Made by a program: the position numbers and the translations under genes. Source: Bacillota bacterium (GTDB lineage: Bacteria; Bacillota; Clostridia; Christensenellales; Aristaeellaceae). From it: a DNA stretch of 43,304 nucleotides. Below the pieces are notes generated by a model. The model was not told the origin of the DNA. It saw nothing but the letters and a program-made list of their open reading frames with translations, and made no database searches. The stretch spans positions 1 through 43,304 of the forward strand of contig CAUJDI010000036.1 of the NCBI GenBank assembly GCA_963169565.1, given 5' to 3'. Of the stretch, positions 24,554-32,367 are shown piece after piece; position 1 is the stretch's first letter, and each line of letters begins with the position of its first letter.

Positions 24554-25635
24554 CCCGCGTGGCGGTCGGCATGTCCGGCGGGGTGGACTCCGCGGTCTCG
24601 GCCCTGCTGCTCAAACGGCAGGGTCTTGACGTCATCGGCGTCTTCATGAACAACTGGGAGGAGAAGGATGAGAACGGGGTCTGCACCTCCCAGGCGGACT
24701 GGCAGGACGTGCAGGACAGCTGCGAGGTGATCGGCATCCCCTGCTACTCGGTGAACTTCGCCCGGGAATATGAGGAGCGGGTGTTTTCCCTGTTCCTGAA
24801 GGAATACAGCCTGGGCCGCACGCCCAATCCGGACGTGCTGTGCAACCGGGAGATCAAGTTCAGGGCTTTTCTGGATCACTCGCTGAAGATCGGCGCGGAC
24901 AGGATCGCCACCGGGCATTTCGTCAGGACCGACGCGGAGGGAAGGCTGCTCAAAGGCGCGGACCCGATGAAGGAGCAGAGCTATTTCCTCTATATGCTCA
25001 AGCGGCGCCAGCTTCGGATGAGCCTGTTCCCTGTCGGGGGGATGACCAAGGCGCAGGTGCGTGCCGCCGCGCGGGAGGCAGGGCTGCCCGTGAGTGAGAA
25101 AAAGGATTCGACCGGCATCTGCTTCATCGGCGAACGACGGTTCAAGACCTTCCTGAAAGGCTTCCTCCCCTCGCAGCCCGGGGACATCGTTTCATTGGAC
25201 GGCGAGGTCCTGGGGAGGCACGAGGGGCTGATGTACCATACCATCGGCCAGCGCAGGGGACTGGGCATCGGCGGGCGCGGGGATGGCAGGAGCTGGTTTG
25301 TGGCGGACAAGGACCTGAAAGGCAACCGGCTCATCGTCGTGCAGGGGGAGGATCATCCCCGTCTGTTTTCCTCGGGTGCCGACGTGGAAGACCTGACCTG
25401 GGTCGGGGATCCGCCCTGCCCTGAGGGTGAGGAGACGGCTGTGCGTGTCAAGCTGCGCTACCGCCAGCCGGATCAGGAAGCGCGGCTCACCCTGACGGGC
25501 GATGCGGCCAGCCTGCGGTTCATCAGGCCCCAGCGCGCGGTCACCCCCGGGCAGAGCGCGGTCTTCTATCAGGATGACGTCTGCCTCGGCGGGGGTATCA
25601 TCACCCGGGCTATACAGAATGAGAAAGACTTATAG
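24550..25635 (+). CDS. mnmA: tRNA-specific 2-thiouridylase MnmA
   Basis: Adds sulfur to the wobble uridine (s2U34) of tRNAs for Lys, Glu and Gln. The PP-loop is GMSGGVDSAVSA near the N-terminus. The two catalytic cysteines are visible in NPDVLCNREIKF and STGICFIGER. GHFVR and YHTIGQRRGLGIGG are further MnmA signatures. Length 361 aa is normal. The ATG overlaps the preceding stop (ATGA, 24550-24553). No cysteine desulfurase gene is adjacent. The gene runs 6 bases into the convergent DUF4340 gene. Confidence 0.96.
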   Translation: MTRVAVGMSGGVDSAVSALLLKRQGLDVIGVFMNNWEEKDENGVCTSQADWQDVQDSCEVIGIPCYSVNFAREYEERVFSLFLKEYSLGRTPNPDVLCNREIKFRAFLDHSLKIGADRIATGHFVRTDAEGRLLKGADPMKEQSYFLYMLKRRQLRMSLFPVGGMTKAQVRAAAREAGLPVSEKKDSTGICFIGERRFKTFLKGFLPSQPGDIVSLDGEVLGRHEGLMYHTIGQRRGLGIGGRGDGRSWFVADKDLKGNRLIVVQGEDHPRLFSSGADVEDLTWVGDPPCPEGEETAVRVKLRYRQPDQEARLTLTGDAASLRFIRPQRAVTPGQSAVFYQDDVCLGGGIITRAIQNEKDL

Positions 25636-27087
25636 CTGAATGCCGTCCGCCGCGTCCCTGTCCACATAATGGATGAACTGGCCGTTGACCCGCATGGCAT
25701 AGTGCAGCGCGTCAAAGGGATACAGCGCCAGTTCCAGCTCGCCGAACGGTCCGCTCAGCAGATACCGGACGGCTTGTTCCTCTTCTGACGCAAAGCCTTC
25801 TGGCAGTTTGCCGGACGCGCTCAGCGCCATCAAGCGGAGGTACTCCCGAAGGATCGCCGTGCTGTCCGCTTCCTGTCCGTTGACAGTGATATACGGCTCA
25901 TAGAGGAGATTGCCCGCCTCGTCCCGCTCGTGCTGGTTGTTGGGCAGGATCTTTTCGATCATGCTGACCTCGTATGCGCGGCTCTCTCCGCCCCTGTGTA
26001 CGGACAGCCTTGTCAGTCGGTTGATCGGTACGTTTACCGGCGCGGGGGAGAGGATATCGCCGATGTCCATGCTGTATAGAAATCCCATGGAAGCATGGCT
26101 GACCTGGTAGATCTCCCCCTCGTAGAGCAGGTAGAACCCCAGGCTGCCGATCGGGTCCCCAATCTGGAAATGGAAGGACTGGCCGGGCACGTCCAGGCTT
26201 TGGCCGGGATTCCCCTGCGCGTCGTATCCCTGGATGACGCTGGGGGCCAGGTCGATCCGGACAGAACGACTGGCGTGATCAAAACCATATTTCGACAGAT
26301 TGTCCCCTTCCGCTTTCCCCGCGTAGACGGCCAGCCGCATCTTCCCAATCGCCAGGAGCAGGCTTCGGACCTGCTCCTCGTCGGCCGGGTAACGGAAGGG
26401 GGACACCACTTCCCACAGCCCTTCCGATTGGCGGACCTCAAAGCCGCCCTCCCCGGAAACGGACAGCCCGTCCGTGAGTACGCTGTCGAAGTTCAGCGCC
26501 GGCACCGGGTGCAAGGTGTTGAGGCCGCGGTCAAAATGCGGGCGCATGTCCGTGGACACGGAGAACACCCGGCCGTCCCCGTTCATCATCAAATAGTCCG
26601 AGGGGATCTCCGTCGGCGCCCTGCCGCCGAACACCAGGTCCGCCGAGGTCCCGTCGCTGTATTCCGCCTTGACGCGCGCGGCCGTCTTCCCCAGTCCCAG
26701 CGCCTCCAGGCTCTGCCCATCCATCGTGATCCGGCCCAGTTCCTCATGCGCCGTCAGCAGGGTCAGGTCCTTGACCATCAGGTCGATCTCCCGCTGCTCC
26801 AGGGGGAAATCCGTGTTACCTTCCACCTGGGCCTTTCCGTCTGCAAAAACAATGGAGAAAGGCTCTTCAACGGACGGCGTAACCGAAAACCTGAGCAGCT
26901 CGGACGCGTCCCTGCTGAGAAGCGTCAGTTCCTCATCCGTATTGCTGATCGGCGGGACCCACGCCTCAGGCGCTTTCTGCCCGAAAAACAACCATATCAA
27001 AAGGATCAGCGCCGCAGTCAGCGGAAAGGCAAGCAAAAGGAGAGAGCGCCTGCGGGGGGGAGGGGTCTTCTTCCTGACAGGCTGCAA
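25630..27087 (-). CDS. DUF4340 domain protein of a Gld-type ABC system
   Basis: A 485-aa membrane-anchored protein with a basic N-terminus (RKKTPPPRRR), one transmembrane helix at about residues 15-35, and a long external region of repeated beta-rich character matching the DUF4340 family. DUF4340 genes usually follow gldA-gldF-gldG-type ABC genes, as here; their role is not established. The start is TTG 27087 with GAGG 6 bases upstream, 3 bases after the stop of the GldG-like gene, so it is the last gene of the operon. Its 3' end overlaps mnmA on the other strand by 6 bases, leaving no room for a separate terminator. Confidence 0.85.
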   Translation of the reverse strand: MQPVRKKTPPPRRRSLLLLAFPLTAALILLIWLFFGQKAPEAWVPPISNTDEELTLLSRDASELLRFSVTPSVEEPFSIVFADGKAQVEGNTDFPLEQREIDLMVKDLTLLTAHEELGRITMDGQSLEALGLGKTAARVKAEYSDGTSADLVFGGRAPTEIPSDYLMMNGDGRVFSVSTDMRPHFDRGLNTLHPVPALNFDSVLTDGLSVSGEGGFEVRQSEGLWEVVSPFRYPADEEQVRSLLLAIGKMRLAVYAGKAEGDNLSKYGFDHASRSVRIDLAPSVIQGYDAQGNPGQSLDVPGQSFHFQIGDPIGSLGFYLLYEGEIYQVSHASMGFLYSMDIGDILSPAPVNVPINRLTRLSVHRGGESRAYEVSMIEKILPNNQHERDEAGNLLYEPYITVNGQEADSTAILREYLRLMALSASGKLPEGFASEEEQAVRYLLSGPFGELELALYPFDALHYAMRVNGQFIHYVDRDAADGIQL

Positions 27088-27090
27088 GGC

Positions 27091-28545
27091 TTACCTCTTT
27101 CTCCGGCGCATCAGCACGGGGATCGCCGCTGCGCCGACTAAAAGGGGCAGCAGGATGATCAGCATGACCGGCAGCCAGGGGCTGCTGACGGACATCTCCG
27201 GCCGGACGAGCTGCCGGGGCGCGATGTCCAGGCCGATGCTCTCCCGCGGGCTCAGGTAGGCGGCGATGCGCAGCAGGAAGTCCGCGCTGTAGGTGATCTC
27301 CTTCAGCCAGCTGTCCAGCAGCAGGGGGGAAGAGCCCAGGATCATCGCGCGGGAATGGGTGCCGTTCGGGTGCGCGCGGTCGGAGAGGAGCGCCAGGTAA
27401 AACTGTCCTGAGCGTTCGCCCTCTTCCATCTCCAGCGTTCCCTCCGCCTTCTTTACGTCCTTGACGTACGCCTGACCGGAAATGAGCAGCGGGTCGACCA
27501 GCAGGGTCCCGTCGCCCTGGACGATGTCAAAAGCGCGCGCGCCGGGGAGCCGCAGCCGGGTCTGTCTGGCTCCGATCAGGGCGGCTGTGGGCTCCGTCAT
27601 TTCCATATACGGCGTCAGGAAGAGCGGGCTGTCGATGTAGGCAGCCCTGTCCTCGCTCTGGGCGACGACGATGCCGGGGATCCGGAGGAAACCCATGCTG
27701 CGGTACAGCGCGTCAAACAGCGGCAGGCTGTCCGGGTCATGATAGTCGCTGGTGATGATCGTCCCGCCGCCCCCGCCCAAAAAGGCCGTTATCTTCTGGA
27801 GCTCCGCTTCCTGCAGGTCCTTCTGCGGGGACAGGATCATGAGCAGTTCGCTCGGGTCCAGCTCATCCCCGCGCAGCAGGTTCACGCGGCTGACCTGATA
27901 ATGATGGGACTTGAGCAGCGCTTCCATGTCCTCGGTCTCGGCCTCGGGGATCTCCCCGTGCCCGTCCAGCAGGCGGATGACCGGGACGCTGTCCATGGAG
28001 ACGTACAGCAGCGCCTCCGAGATGGCGGCCTCATAGCGAAGGCCTGTGAGCTGATAGGCGCCCTGGTCCGCGTCAAAGCGCTGGTCCAGGAAATCCAGCA
28101 TCCCAAGCACCCGGATACGGCCGGTCTGCCCGCAGTGCAGCACGAGCGTGTCAGCGGCGGCCGCACCGTCCTCCATCTCAGAGGAGATCAGGTTGACCAG
28201 CATCGGGTTTGAGACCAGGTTCTCGACGGAATACGTGAACATCGGCGAGGTGGCCGCAAAGCGGTTCAGCAGGCCCAGCAGCGCCTGATCCTCCTGGCCG
28301 GGGGTCATGATGGCATAGGCGTGCACGGGCCTGTCCAATTCAAGCAGGACCTGCTGCGCCTGTTTGCTCTGCGTGGTCACGCTGTTGAAGGAGAAATCCA
28401 TCCTCAGCGCGTTTTGCCGTTCAATGCTGTCCATCAGGAGCACGGCCAGCGTGCAGGATGACAGCACGGCGAGGGTCGCAAGAAACGGCGCGGCACGTTT
28501 GAAAAGCCGTCCGGACGTCCATTTCTTCAAAAAACCTGTCTTCAT
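27091..28545 (-). CDS. GldG-like external component of an ABC system
   Basis: A 484-aa protein of the GldG/ABC-type uncharacterised family. It has an N-terminal transmembrane helix (FLATLAVLSSCTLAVLLM), a large external domain with DSVPVIRLLDGHGEIPE and GGGGGTIITSDYHDPDS, and a C-terminal helix (WLPVMLIILLPLLVG) ending in RRRKR. The two central motifs match the ThuA/DUF4350-like fold typical of GldG. ATG 28545 overlaps the permease stop by 4 bases (ATGA). In gliding Bacteroidetes GldG acts with GldA and GldF; in non-gliding Bacillota the role of such systems is unknown. Confidence 0.85.
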   Translation of the reverse strand: MKTGFLKKWTSGRLFKRAAPFLATLAVLSSCTLAVLLMDSIERQNALRMDFSFNSVTTQSKQAQQVLLELDRPVHAYAIMTPGQEDQALLGLLNRFAATSPMFTYSVENLVSNPMLVNLISSEMEDGAAAADTLVLHCGQTGRIRVLGMLDFLDQRFDADQGAYQLTGLRYEAAISEALLYVSMDSVPVIRLLDGHGEIPEAETEDMEALLKSHHYQVSRVNLLRGDELDPSELLMILSPQKDLQEAELQKITAFLGGGGGTIITSDYHDPDSLPLFDALYRSMGFLRIPGIVVAQSEDRAAYIDSPLFLTPYMEMTEPTAALIGARQTRLRLPGARAFDIVQGDGTLLVDPLLISGQAYVKDVKKAEGTLEMEEGERSGQFYLALLSDRAHPNGTHSRAMILGSSPLLLDSWLKEITYSADFLLRIAAYLSPRESIGLDIAPRQLVRPEMSVSSPWLPVMLIILLPLLVGAAAIPVLMRRRKR

Positions 28546-29255
28546 GTGCGGCGCGCCCTCACGGCTGTCTGGACCCTCACGCACAGGTGCAGCATGCACA
28601 GGCAGAACAGCAGGTAGAACAGGATGTTCGCCGGGCTGAGCTGGGCGGACAGGAAGGGGGTGAAGCGATCGTAGAGGCTCAGGAAGGCGACCGCCCCGGC
28701 GAGGAAGGGGGGAACGGCGGATGAGGAGGACAGCAGGCTGACCAGCCAGATGAACAGGTTCGCGCCAAAGGCGACCGCGGCAGCCCCCACCGTGCTCTTC
28801 ATGGGGCTTGTCACCGCCAGGTCCAGCGCGATGAACGCGCAGCCCTGCAGGAAGAAGCCAAGGTAGGCGGTGAGCACTTCAGGAAGGAACAGCCGGGAGT
28901 AGGCGGCGATCAGGAGGGGATACAGAAAGCTGAGCAGCACGGCGAAGAAGAGCACCGTGCAGGCGGCCAGGTACTTGCCCAGGATGATGAACCTGACCGT
29001 GAGGGGGGAGCTGAGCAGCAGCCTGTCGGTCATCGCGCGGTGCTCCCCGGCGATCAGCCGGATGACCAGGATGGGGGTGAGAAGCATAAAGACGTAGCTC
29101 ATCATGCTCATCAGAGGCGTGAAATCGCTGCTGCGGGGGAGCAGGTTGTTCAGGTAAAACACCAGGCTCCCGATGGCCAGGAAGACGCTGAGGAAAAGCC
29201 AGCCGGCGGGGGTGTGGAAGTAGCTCTTCAGTTCCTTGCGGTATACAGCGCTCAT
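28542..29255 (-). CDS. ABC-2 type permease, GldF-like
   Basis: A 237-aa integral membrane protein with about six hydrophobic segments, opening MSAVYRKELKSYFHTPAGWL, which is the typical start of GldF-type permeases. The stretch VIRLIAGEHRAMTDRLLLSS between the early helices is the conserved loop (ERxxGTxELL-like) of this group. It pairs with the ATPase encoded directly upstream, whose stop overlaps its start region by one base. Substrate is unknown. Confidence 0.88.
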   Translation of the reverse strand: MSAVYRKELKSYFHTPAGWLFLSVFLAIGSLVFYLNNLLPRSSDFTPLMSMMSYVFMLLTPILVIRLIAGEHRAMTDRLLLSSPLTVRFIILGKYLAACTVLFFAVLLSFLYPLLIAAYSRLFLPEVLTAYLGFFLQGCAFIALDLAVTSPMKSTVGAAAVAFGANLFIWLVSLLSSSSAVPPFLAGAVAFLSLYDRFTPFLSAQLSPANILFYLLFCLCMLHLCVRVQTAVRARRT

Positions 29256-30193
29256 CAGCCGCCCACCTTCGCGTGGCCGGTCACCTTGATGAACAGGGTC
29301 TCCAGCGAGTCCTCAAGCGGGGTCAGCTCCAGGATGGGGGCGTTCAGCCCGGACAAGAGGGTAAACAACTCCGCCTGGAAGGGTTTACCTGGCTGCGTGT
29401 CGGCGATGAAGCTGGTCTGCCCAGGGTCATGGCCGGGAAGCTGCCTGATCCGGCGCACGGAGGGGAGCTGGCGCAGCTGGGAGAGCAGGCGGCCGGGCGG
29501 CAGCGCGATCACGGCGCGGTACTGCGGCGAGACGCTGGCCGTGTCATTCATTGTGTGGTCCAGCAGCAGCCGTCCCTCATCCAGGATCAGCACGCGACTG
29601 CAGACGGCCTGAAGCTCGCCCAGGATATGGGAGGAGATCAGGATCGCCTTGTCCTTTGACAGTTTCCTGATGAGTTTGCGGAAGGCGACTGCCTGCACCG
29701 GGTCAAACCCGGCGGTCGGCTCATCCAGCAGCAGGACCTCCGGATCCCCGCACAGGGCCTGGGCCAGGCCGGTCCGCTGGGCAAAGCCCCTGGACAGCAT
29801 GCCGGTGAGGCGGTCTTTGACCTCCTGAAGGTCCGCCAGTTCCATGATCTCCCCTATATGATCCTCCCGGTCCGCCCGCAGGACGCCCTTGATGTCGCAG
29901 ACGAAACGCAGGTATTCCGTCACCGTCATCTCCGGGTACAGCGGGGGGATCTCCGGCAGGTAGCCCAGATGGCGCTTGGCCAGGGCGGGCTGCGCAAGCA
30001 GATCGTGCCCCATGATCTCCACCCGGCCCGCGCTTGGCGCGAGGCAGCCGGACAGCATGTTCATGATGGTGGACTTACCGGCGCCGTTCTGGCCCAGAAG
30101 ACCGACCACCTCGCCCTTCCCCGCGGCGAAGCTGACGGCTTTCACCGCCTCGATTCTGCCGTACCGCCTGCAAAGGCCTTCTGCCCGGATCAA
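29255..30193 (-). CDS. ABC transporter ATP-binding protein, GldA-like
   Basis: A cytoplasmic ABC ATPase of about 312 aa that should drive the adjacent permease. Walker A is GQNGAGKST, the signature loop reads MLSRGFAQRTGLAQAL, Walker B is VLLLDEPTAGFDP, and the H-loop is ISSHIL. A C-terminal domain of about 90 residues follows, as in GldA/CcmA-type proteins. I choose TTG 30193 as start because GGGGGA lies 8 bases upstream and the protein then begins with the common MIRAEGLCRRYG pattern. A GTG at 30199 is in frame but only 2 bases from that site. First gene of the four-gene minus-strand operon. Confidence 0.92.
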   Translation of the reverse strand: MIRAEGLCRRYGRIEAVKAVSFAAGKGEVVGLLGQNGAGKSTIMNMLSGCLAPSAGRVEIMGHDLLAQPALAKRHLGYLPEIPPLYPEMTVTEYLRFVCDIKGVLRADREDHIGEIMELADLQEVKDRLTGMLSRGFAQRTGLAQALCGDPEVLLLDEPTAGFDPVQAVAFRKLIRKLSKDKAILISSHILGELQAVCSRVLILDEGRLLLDHTMNDTASVSPQYRAVIALPPGRLLSQLRQLPSVRRIRQLPGHDPGQTSFIADTQPGKPFQAELFTLLSGLNAPILELTPLEDSLETLFIKVTGHAKVGG

Positions 30194-30223
30194 CCGCACT
30201 GTCCCCCGTCATGAAGTAATGAA

Positions 30224-30232
30224 AGTATACCA
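30224..30232 (-). promoter_or_regulatory. Extended -10 promoter for the Gld-type operon
   Basis: On the minus strand TGG directly precedes TATACT (plus positions 30230-30232 and 30224-30229), about 30 bases before the ABC ATPase start. No clear -35 is visible at 16-18 bases. Confidence 0.5.
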
Positions 30233-30276
30233 TTCTGGATAAGGCGTTTGATGAACAAACTGTGAAGACGCCCAAG

Positions 30277-30305
30277 TTGAACGGAACCTCAGAAAATGCT
30301 AAAAT
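30277..30305 (+). promoter_or_regulatory. Promoter for the small membrane protein gene
   Basis: TTGAAC at 30277-30282 and TAAAAT at 30300-30305 are 17 bases apart, with TGC at 30297-30299 as an extended -10. It fires away from the Gld-type operon promoter. Confidence 0.75.
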
Positions 30306-30331
30306 AGGCCATCAGTCCGGAGAGGAGCGCC

Positions 30332-30814
30332 ATGAACAACTACCGCTTCAGGCAGAAACCGGGGTTCCAGACCTACGGAACCAAGACGCAGCAGCGTATC
30401 ACGCTCATCACCCTGGTCCTCCTGCTGGCGGCCGTGATCGTCCTGGGGGCTTTCTATGCGCGCGGCGCCGCCTACCAGGCCAGGACAGCGGAGCAGTTCA
30501 GGCGCAGGATCAACAGCAACCTGGTGGACGCCATCGGGCAGGTCAGCCGGATGACGGGCGGGGTGCAGTCCAACTCCTCCATCAAGCTGGGGCAGATCCG
30601 TCAGCATGTTTATGCAATGGAACAGATCAACGCCATCAGCATTGCCGTCAGCGGGGAAAGCGGCCGGCTGATCCCGCAGGAAGCCGTCACCGCCCTGTTT
30701 GATGACCTGGACCGGTATGAACTGGCCATTCAGACCGCCACCGGCAACACGCTGGAAGAACGGACCCTGCTTCTGACCCATCTGACCGCGCTTCAGGGGA
30801 TCATCGGGCTATAG
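30332..30814 (+). CDS. Single-pass membrane protein of unknown function
   Basis: A 160-aa protein without recognisable family. Residues 1-22 are polar and basic (MNNYRFRQKPGFQTYGTKTQ). A hydrophobic helix follows (ITLITLVLLLAAVIVLGAFY, about 23-42). The remaining 115 residues are predicted outside the membrane and look largely helical, rich in Gln, Asn, Ala and Ile. ATG 30332 has GGAG and GAGG upstream and lies 27 bases after a good promoter. A hairpin follows the stop, so it seems to be a single-gene unit. It might be a regulator of, or partner to, the divergent ABC system, but only position suggests that. Confidence 0.72.
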   Translation: MNNYRFRQKPGFQTYGTKTQQRITLITLVLLLAAVIVLGAFYARGAAYQARTAEQFRRRINSNLVDAIGQVSRMTGGVQSNSSIKLGQIRQHVYAMEQINAISIAVSGESGRLIPQEAVTALFDDLDRYELAIQTATGNTLEERTLLLTHLTALQGIIGL

Positions 30815-30833
30815 GTTTCCATAAGGGGCTTTC

Positions 30834-30868
30834 AACGGCTGACCGTCCACGGATGGTCGGCCGTTTAT
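30834..30868 (+). terminator. Terminator after the small membrane protein gene
   Basis: AACGGCTGACC (30834-30844) pairs with GGTCGGCCGTT (30855-30865), eleven pairs with one U-G, around a 10-base loop. The tail TATT is short. It sits between the membrane protein gene and the FMN reductase gene. I find no clear promoter for the reductase in the 65 bases that follow. Confidence 0.6.
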
Positions 30869-30933
30869 TCATTTGGAAAACGGGTATGAAGGATTCAGCC
30901 TTCAGAAGAAGGAAGTACGAAAGGATGACAAGC

Positions 30934-31473
30934 ATGTCCAGGAAGATCGGTATCATTTCAGGCTCCCTCCGCGAGGGATCATTCACCACACAGATCGCCC
31001 GTGCGGCAAAGGAACTGTTTCCTGAATCCGTAAAGGCGGAGTTCATTGAGATCGGGCAGCTGCCCCTGTTCAATCAGGATTATGACGACAAGGGCACAAC
31101 GCCGGAAAGCTACAAAACCTTCCGCAGCCTGATCGCGGGTTTTGACGGTTTCCTGTTCGCCACGCCGGAGCACAACCGCTCCTTCCCGGCCGCATTGAAA
31201 AACGCGCTGGACGTCGCCTCCCGCCCCTGGGGGCACAACCTGTGGAACGGCAAGGCGGCCGCGATCATCAGCGTATCCCCCGGGACATACGGCGGTTTCG
31301 GGGCGAACCATCACCTTCGCCAGGTGCTGGCTTTCCTCAACATGCGCCCCGTGCAGCAGCCGGAGGCCTACATCGGCAGCGTGACGAACCTGCTGGACGG
31401 CAAGGGCAGCGTGAATGAGCAGACCAAAACCCATCTCAAGGGCGTCGTCGACGCGCTGGTGAGCTTGCTGTAG
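30934..31473 (+). CDS. NAD(P)H-dependent FMN reductase family protein
   Basis: A flavodoxin-fold oxidoreductase of 179 aa, of the NADPH-dependent FMN reductase group (COG0431), which includes azo-, quinone and chromate reductases. The FMN phosphate loop is seen in ISGSLREGSFTT and the second FMN contact in TPEHNRSFPAALKNALDVASR (the family TPEYNxSxPxxLKNAID motif). Physiological substrate is unknown; it is soluble. I use ATG 30934, with AAAGG 9 bases upstream; ATG 30925, three codons earlier, is about as good. A frame open further upstream has no ribosome site and runs into the preceding terminator. Its own terminator follows. Confidence 0.9.
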   Translation: MSRKIGIISGSLREGSFTTQIARAAKELFPESVKAEFIEIGQLPLFNQDYDDKGTTPESYKTFRSLIAGFDGFLFATPEHNRSFPAALKNALDVASRPWGHNLWNGKAAAIISVSPGTYGGFGANHHLRQVLAFLNMRPVQQPEAYIGSVTNLLDGKGSVNEQTKTHLKGVVDALVSLL

Positions 31474-31494
31474 GAAGTCACAGGAACCATAAGG

Positions 31495-31523
31495 CCGGAG
31501 GGCGGAAGCCTTCCGGTTTTTTT
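31495..31523 (+). terminator. Strong terminator after the FMN reductase gene
   Basis: CCGGAGGGC (31495-31503) pairs with GCCTTCCGG (31508-31516), nine pairs with one G-U, loop GGAA, followed by seven T (31517-31523). The T run also holds the stop codon of ispE on the other strand (TAA, 31522-31524). Confidence 0.88.
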
Positions 31524-32367
31524 ATCCAAGCGTCCTTGCGTACAGGCACACCGGCCAGGATGCACTCAGCCTCCTCATCGCCGACCTTGCCGCCTGCTCG
31601 CCGGGGAACAGGCCGAAGACCGCGCTGCCCGAGCCGCTCATCCGCGCAAAGGCCGCGCCGTTTATCAGCAATGCGTCAATGGCGTCCCGGATCTCCGGCA
31701 GCATCGCGGCGGCAGCCTGCTGCAGCTGGTTCCTGCAGGCCAGCGCGAGCAGTTCAAAGTCTCCGGTCATCAGTGCTTCTGCTACCTGCCGGATGTCTGC
31801 CGGTTCGCCGCAGGTGTTTTGGTTGAACCTGGAGAAGACCTCGCCTGTTGAAAGACCGCCTTCCGGCTTGAGGATCAGCAGATGGAAAGTCTTCGCCGCG
31901 GGCAGGGGGAGGACACGTTCCCCGATGCCTCCGACGCGGGTCAGGCCAGGAAACAGGCAGCAGGGCACGTCCGCGCCGAGACCGAGGCCGATGTCCTGAA
32001 GTTCCCCTTGGGACAGCCCGGTGTTCCACATCCGGTTCAGCCCCTGAAGGACCGCGGCGGCGTCCGCGCTGCCCCCGCCGAGGCCGGCCTGCACCGGTAT
32101 CCTTTTCACAAGCGTGATCCTGGCGCCGCCGGCATGGCCTGTGTATTCCTTCAGCGCGTTTGCCGCCTTGAGCGCCAGGTTGTCCTCAGACGCGGGCAGG
32201 CCGTTCCCGCCTTCGACGCTCAGGAGGATGCCGGGATGGGGCAGGAGGGTGAGGGTGTCAGAAACGCTGATCCGCTGGATCAGCATATCCAGAAGGTGAT
32301 AACCGTCAGGCCTTGTCCCCAGCACGTTGAGCGCCCAGTTGATCTTCGCGGGCGCATCAATCCGCAT
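31522..32367 (-). CDS. ispE: 4-diphosphocytidyl-2-C-methyl-D-erythritol kinase IspE
   Basis: A GHMP kinase of the non-mevalonate (MEP) isoprenoid pathway, phosphorylating CDP-methylerythritol with ATP. The N-terminus MRIDAPAKINWALNVLG contains the catalytic lysine region, and the ATP loop is PVQAGLGGGSADAAAVL. GADVPCCLF and SGSGSAVFGLF are the later GHMP motifs. Length 281 aa is normal. ATG 32367 lies 7 bases after GGGAGG, within the 3' end of the histidine kinase gene (11-base overlap), so it is the last gene of the minus-strand operon. Isoprenoid supply feeds undecaprenyl phosphate, used by MraY. Confidence 0.95.
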   Translation of the reverse strand: MRIDAPAKINWALNVLGTRPDGYHLLDMLIQRISVSDTLTLLPHPGILLSVEGGNGLPASEDNLALKAANALKEYTGHAGGARITLVKRIPVQAGLGGGSADAAAVLQGLNRMWNTGLSQGELQDIGLGLGADVPCCLFPGLTRVGGIGERVLPLPAAKTFHLLILKPEGGLSTGEVFSRFNQNTCGEPADIRQVAEALMTGDFELLALACRNQLQQAAAAMLPEIRDAIDALLINGAAFARMSGSGSAVFGLFPGEQAARSAMRRLSASWPVCLYARTLG

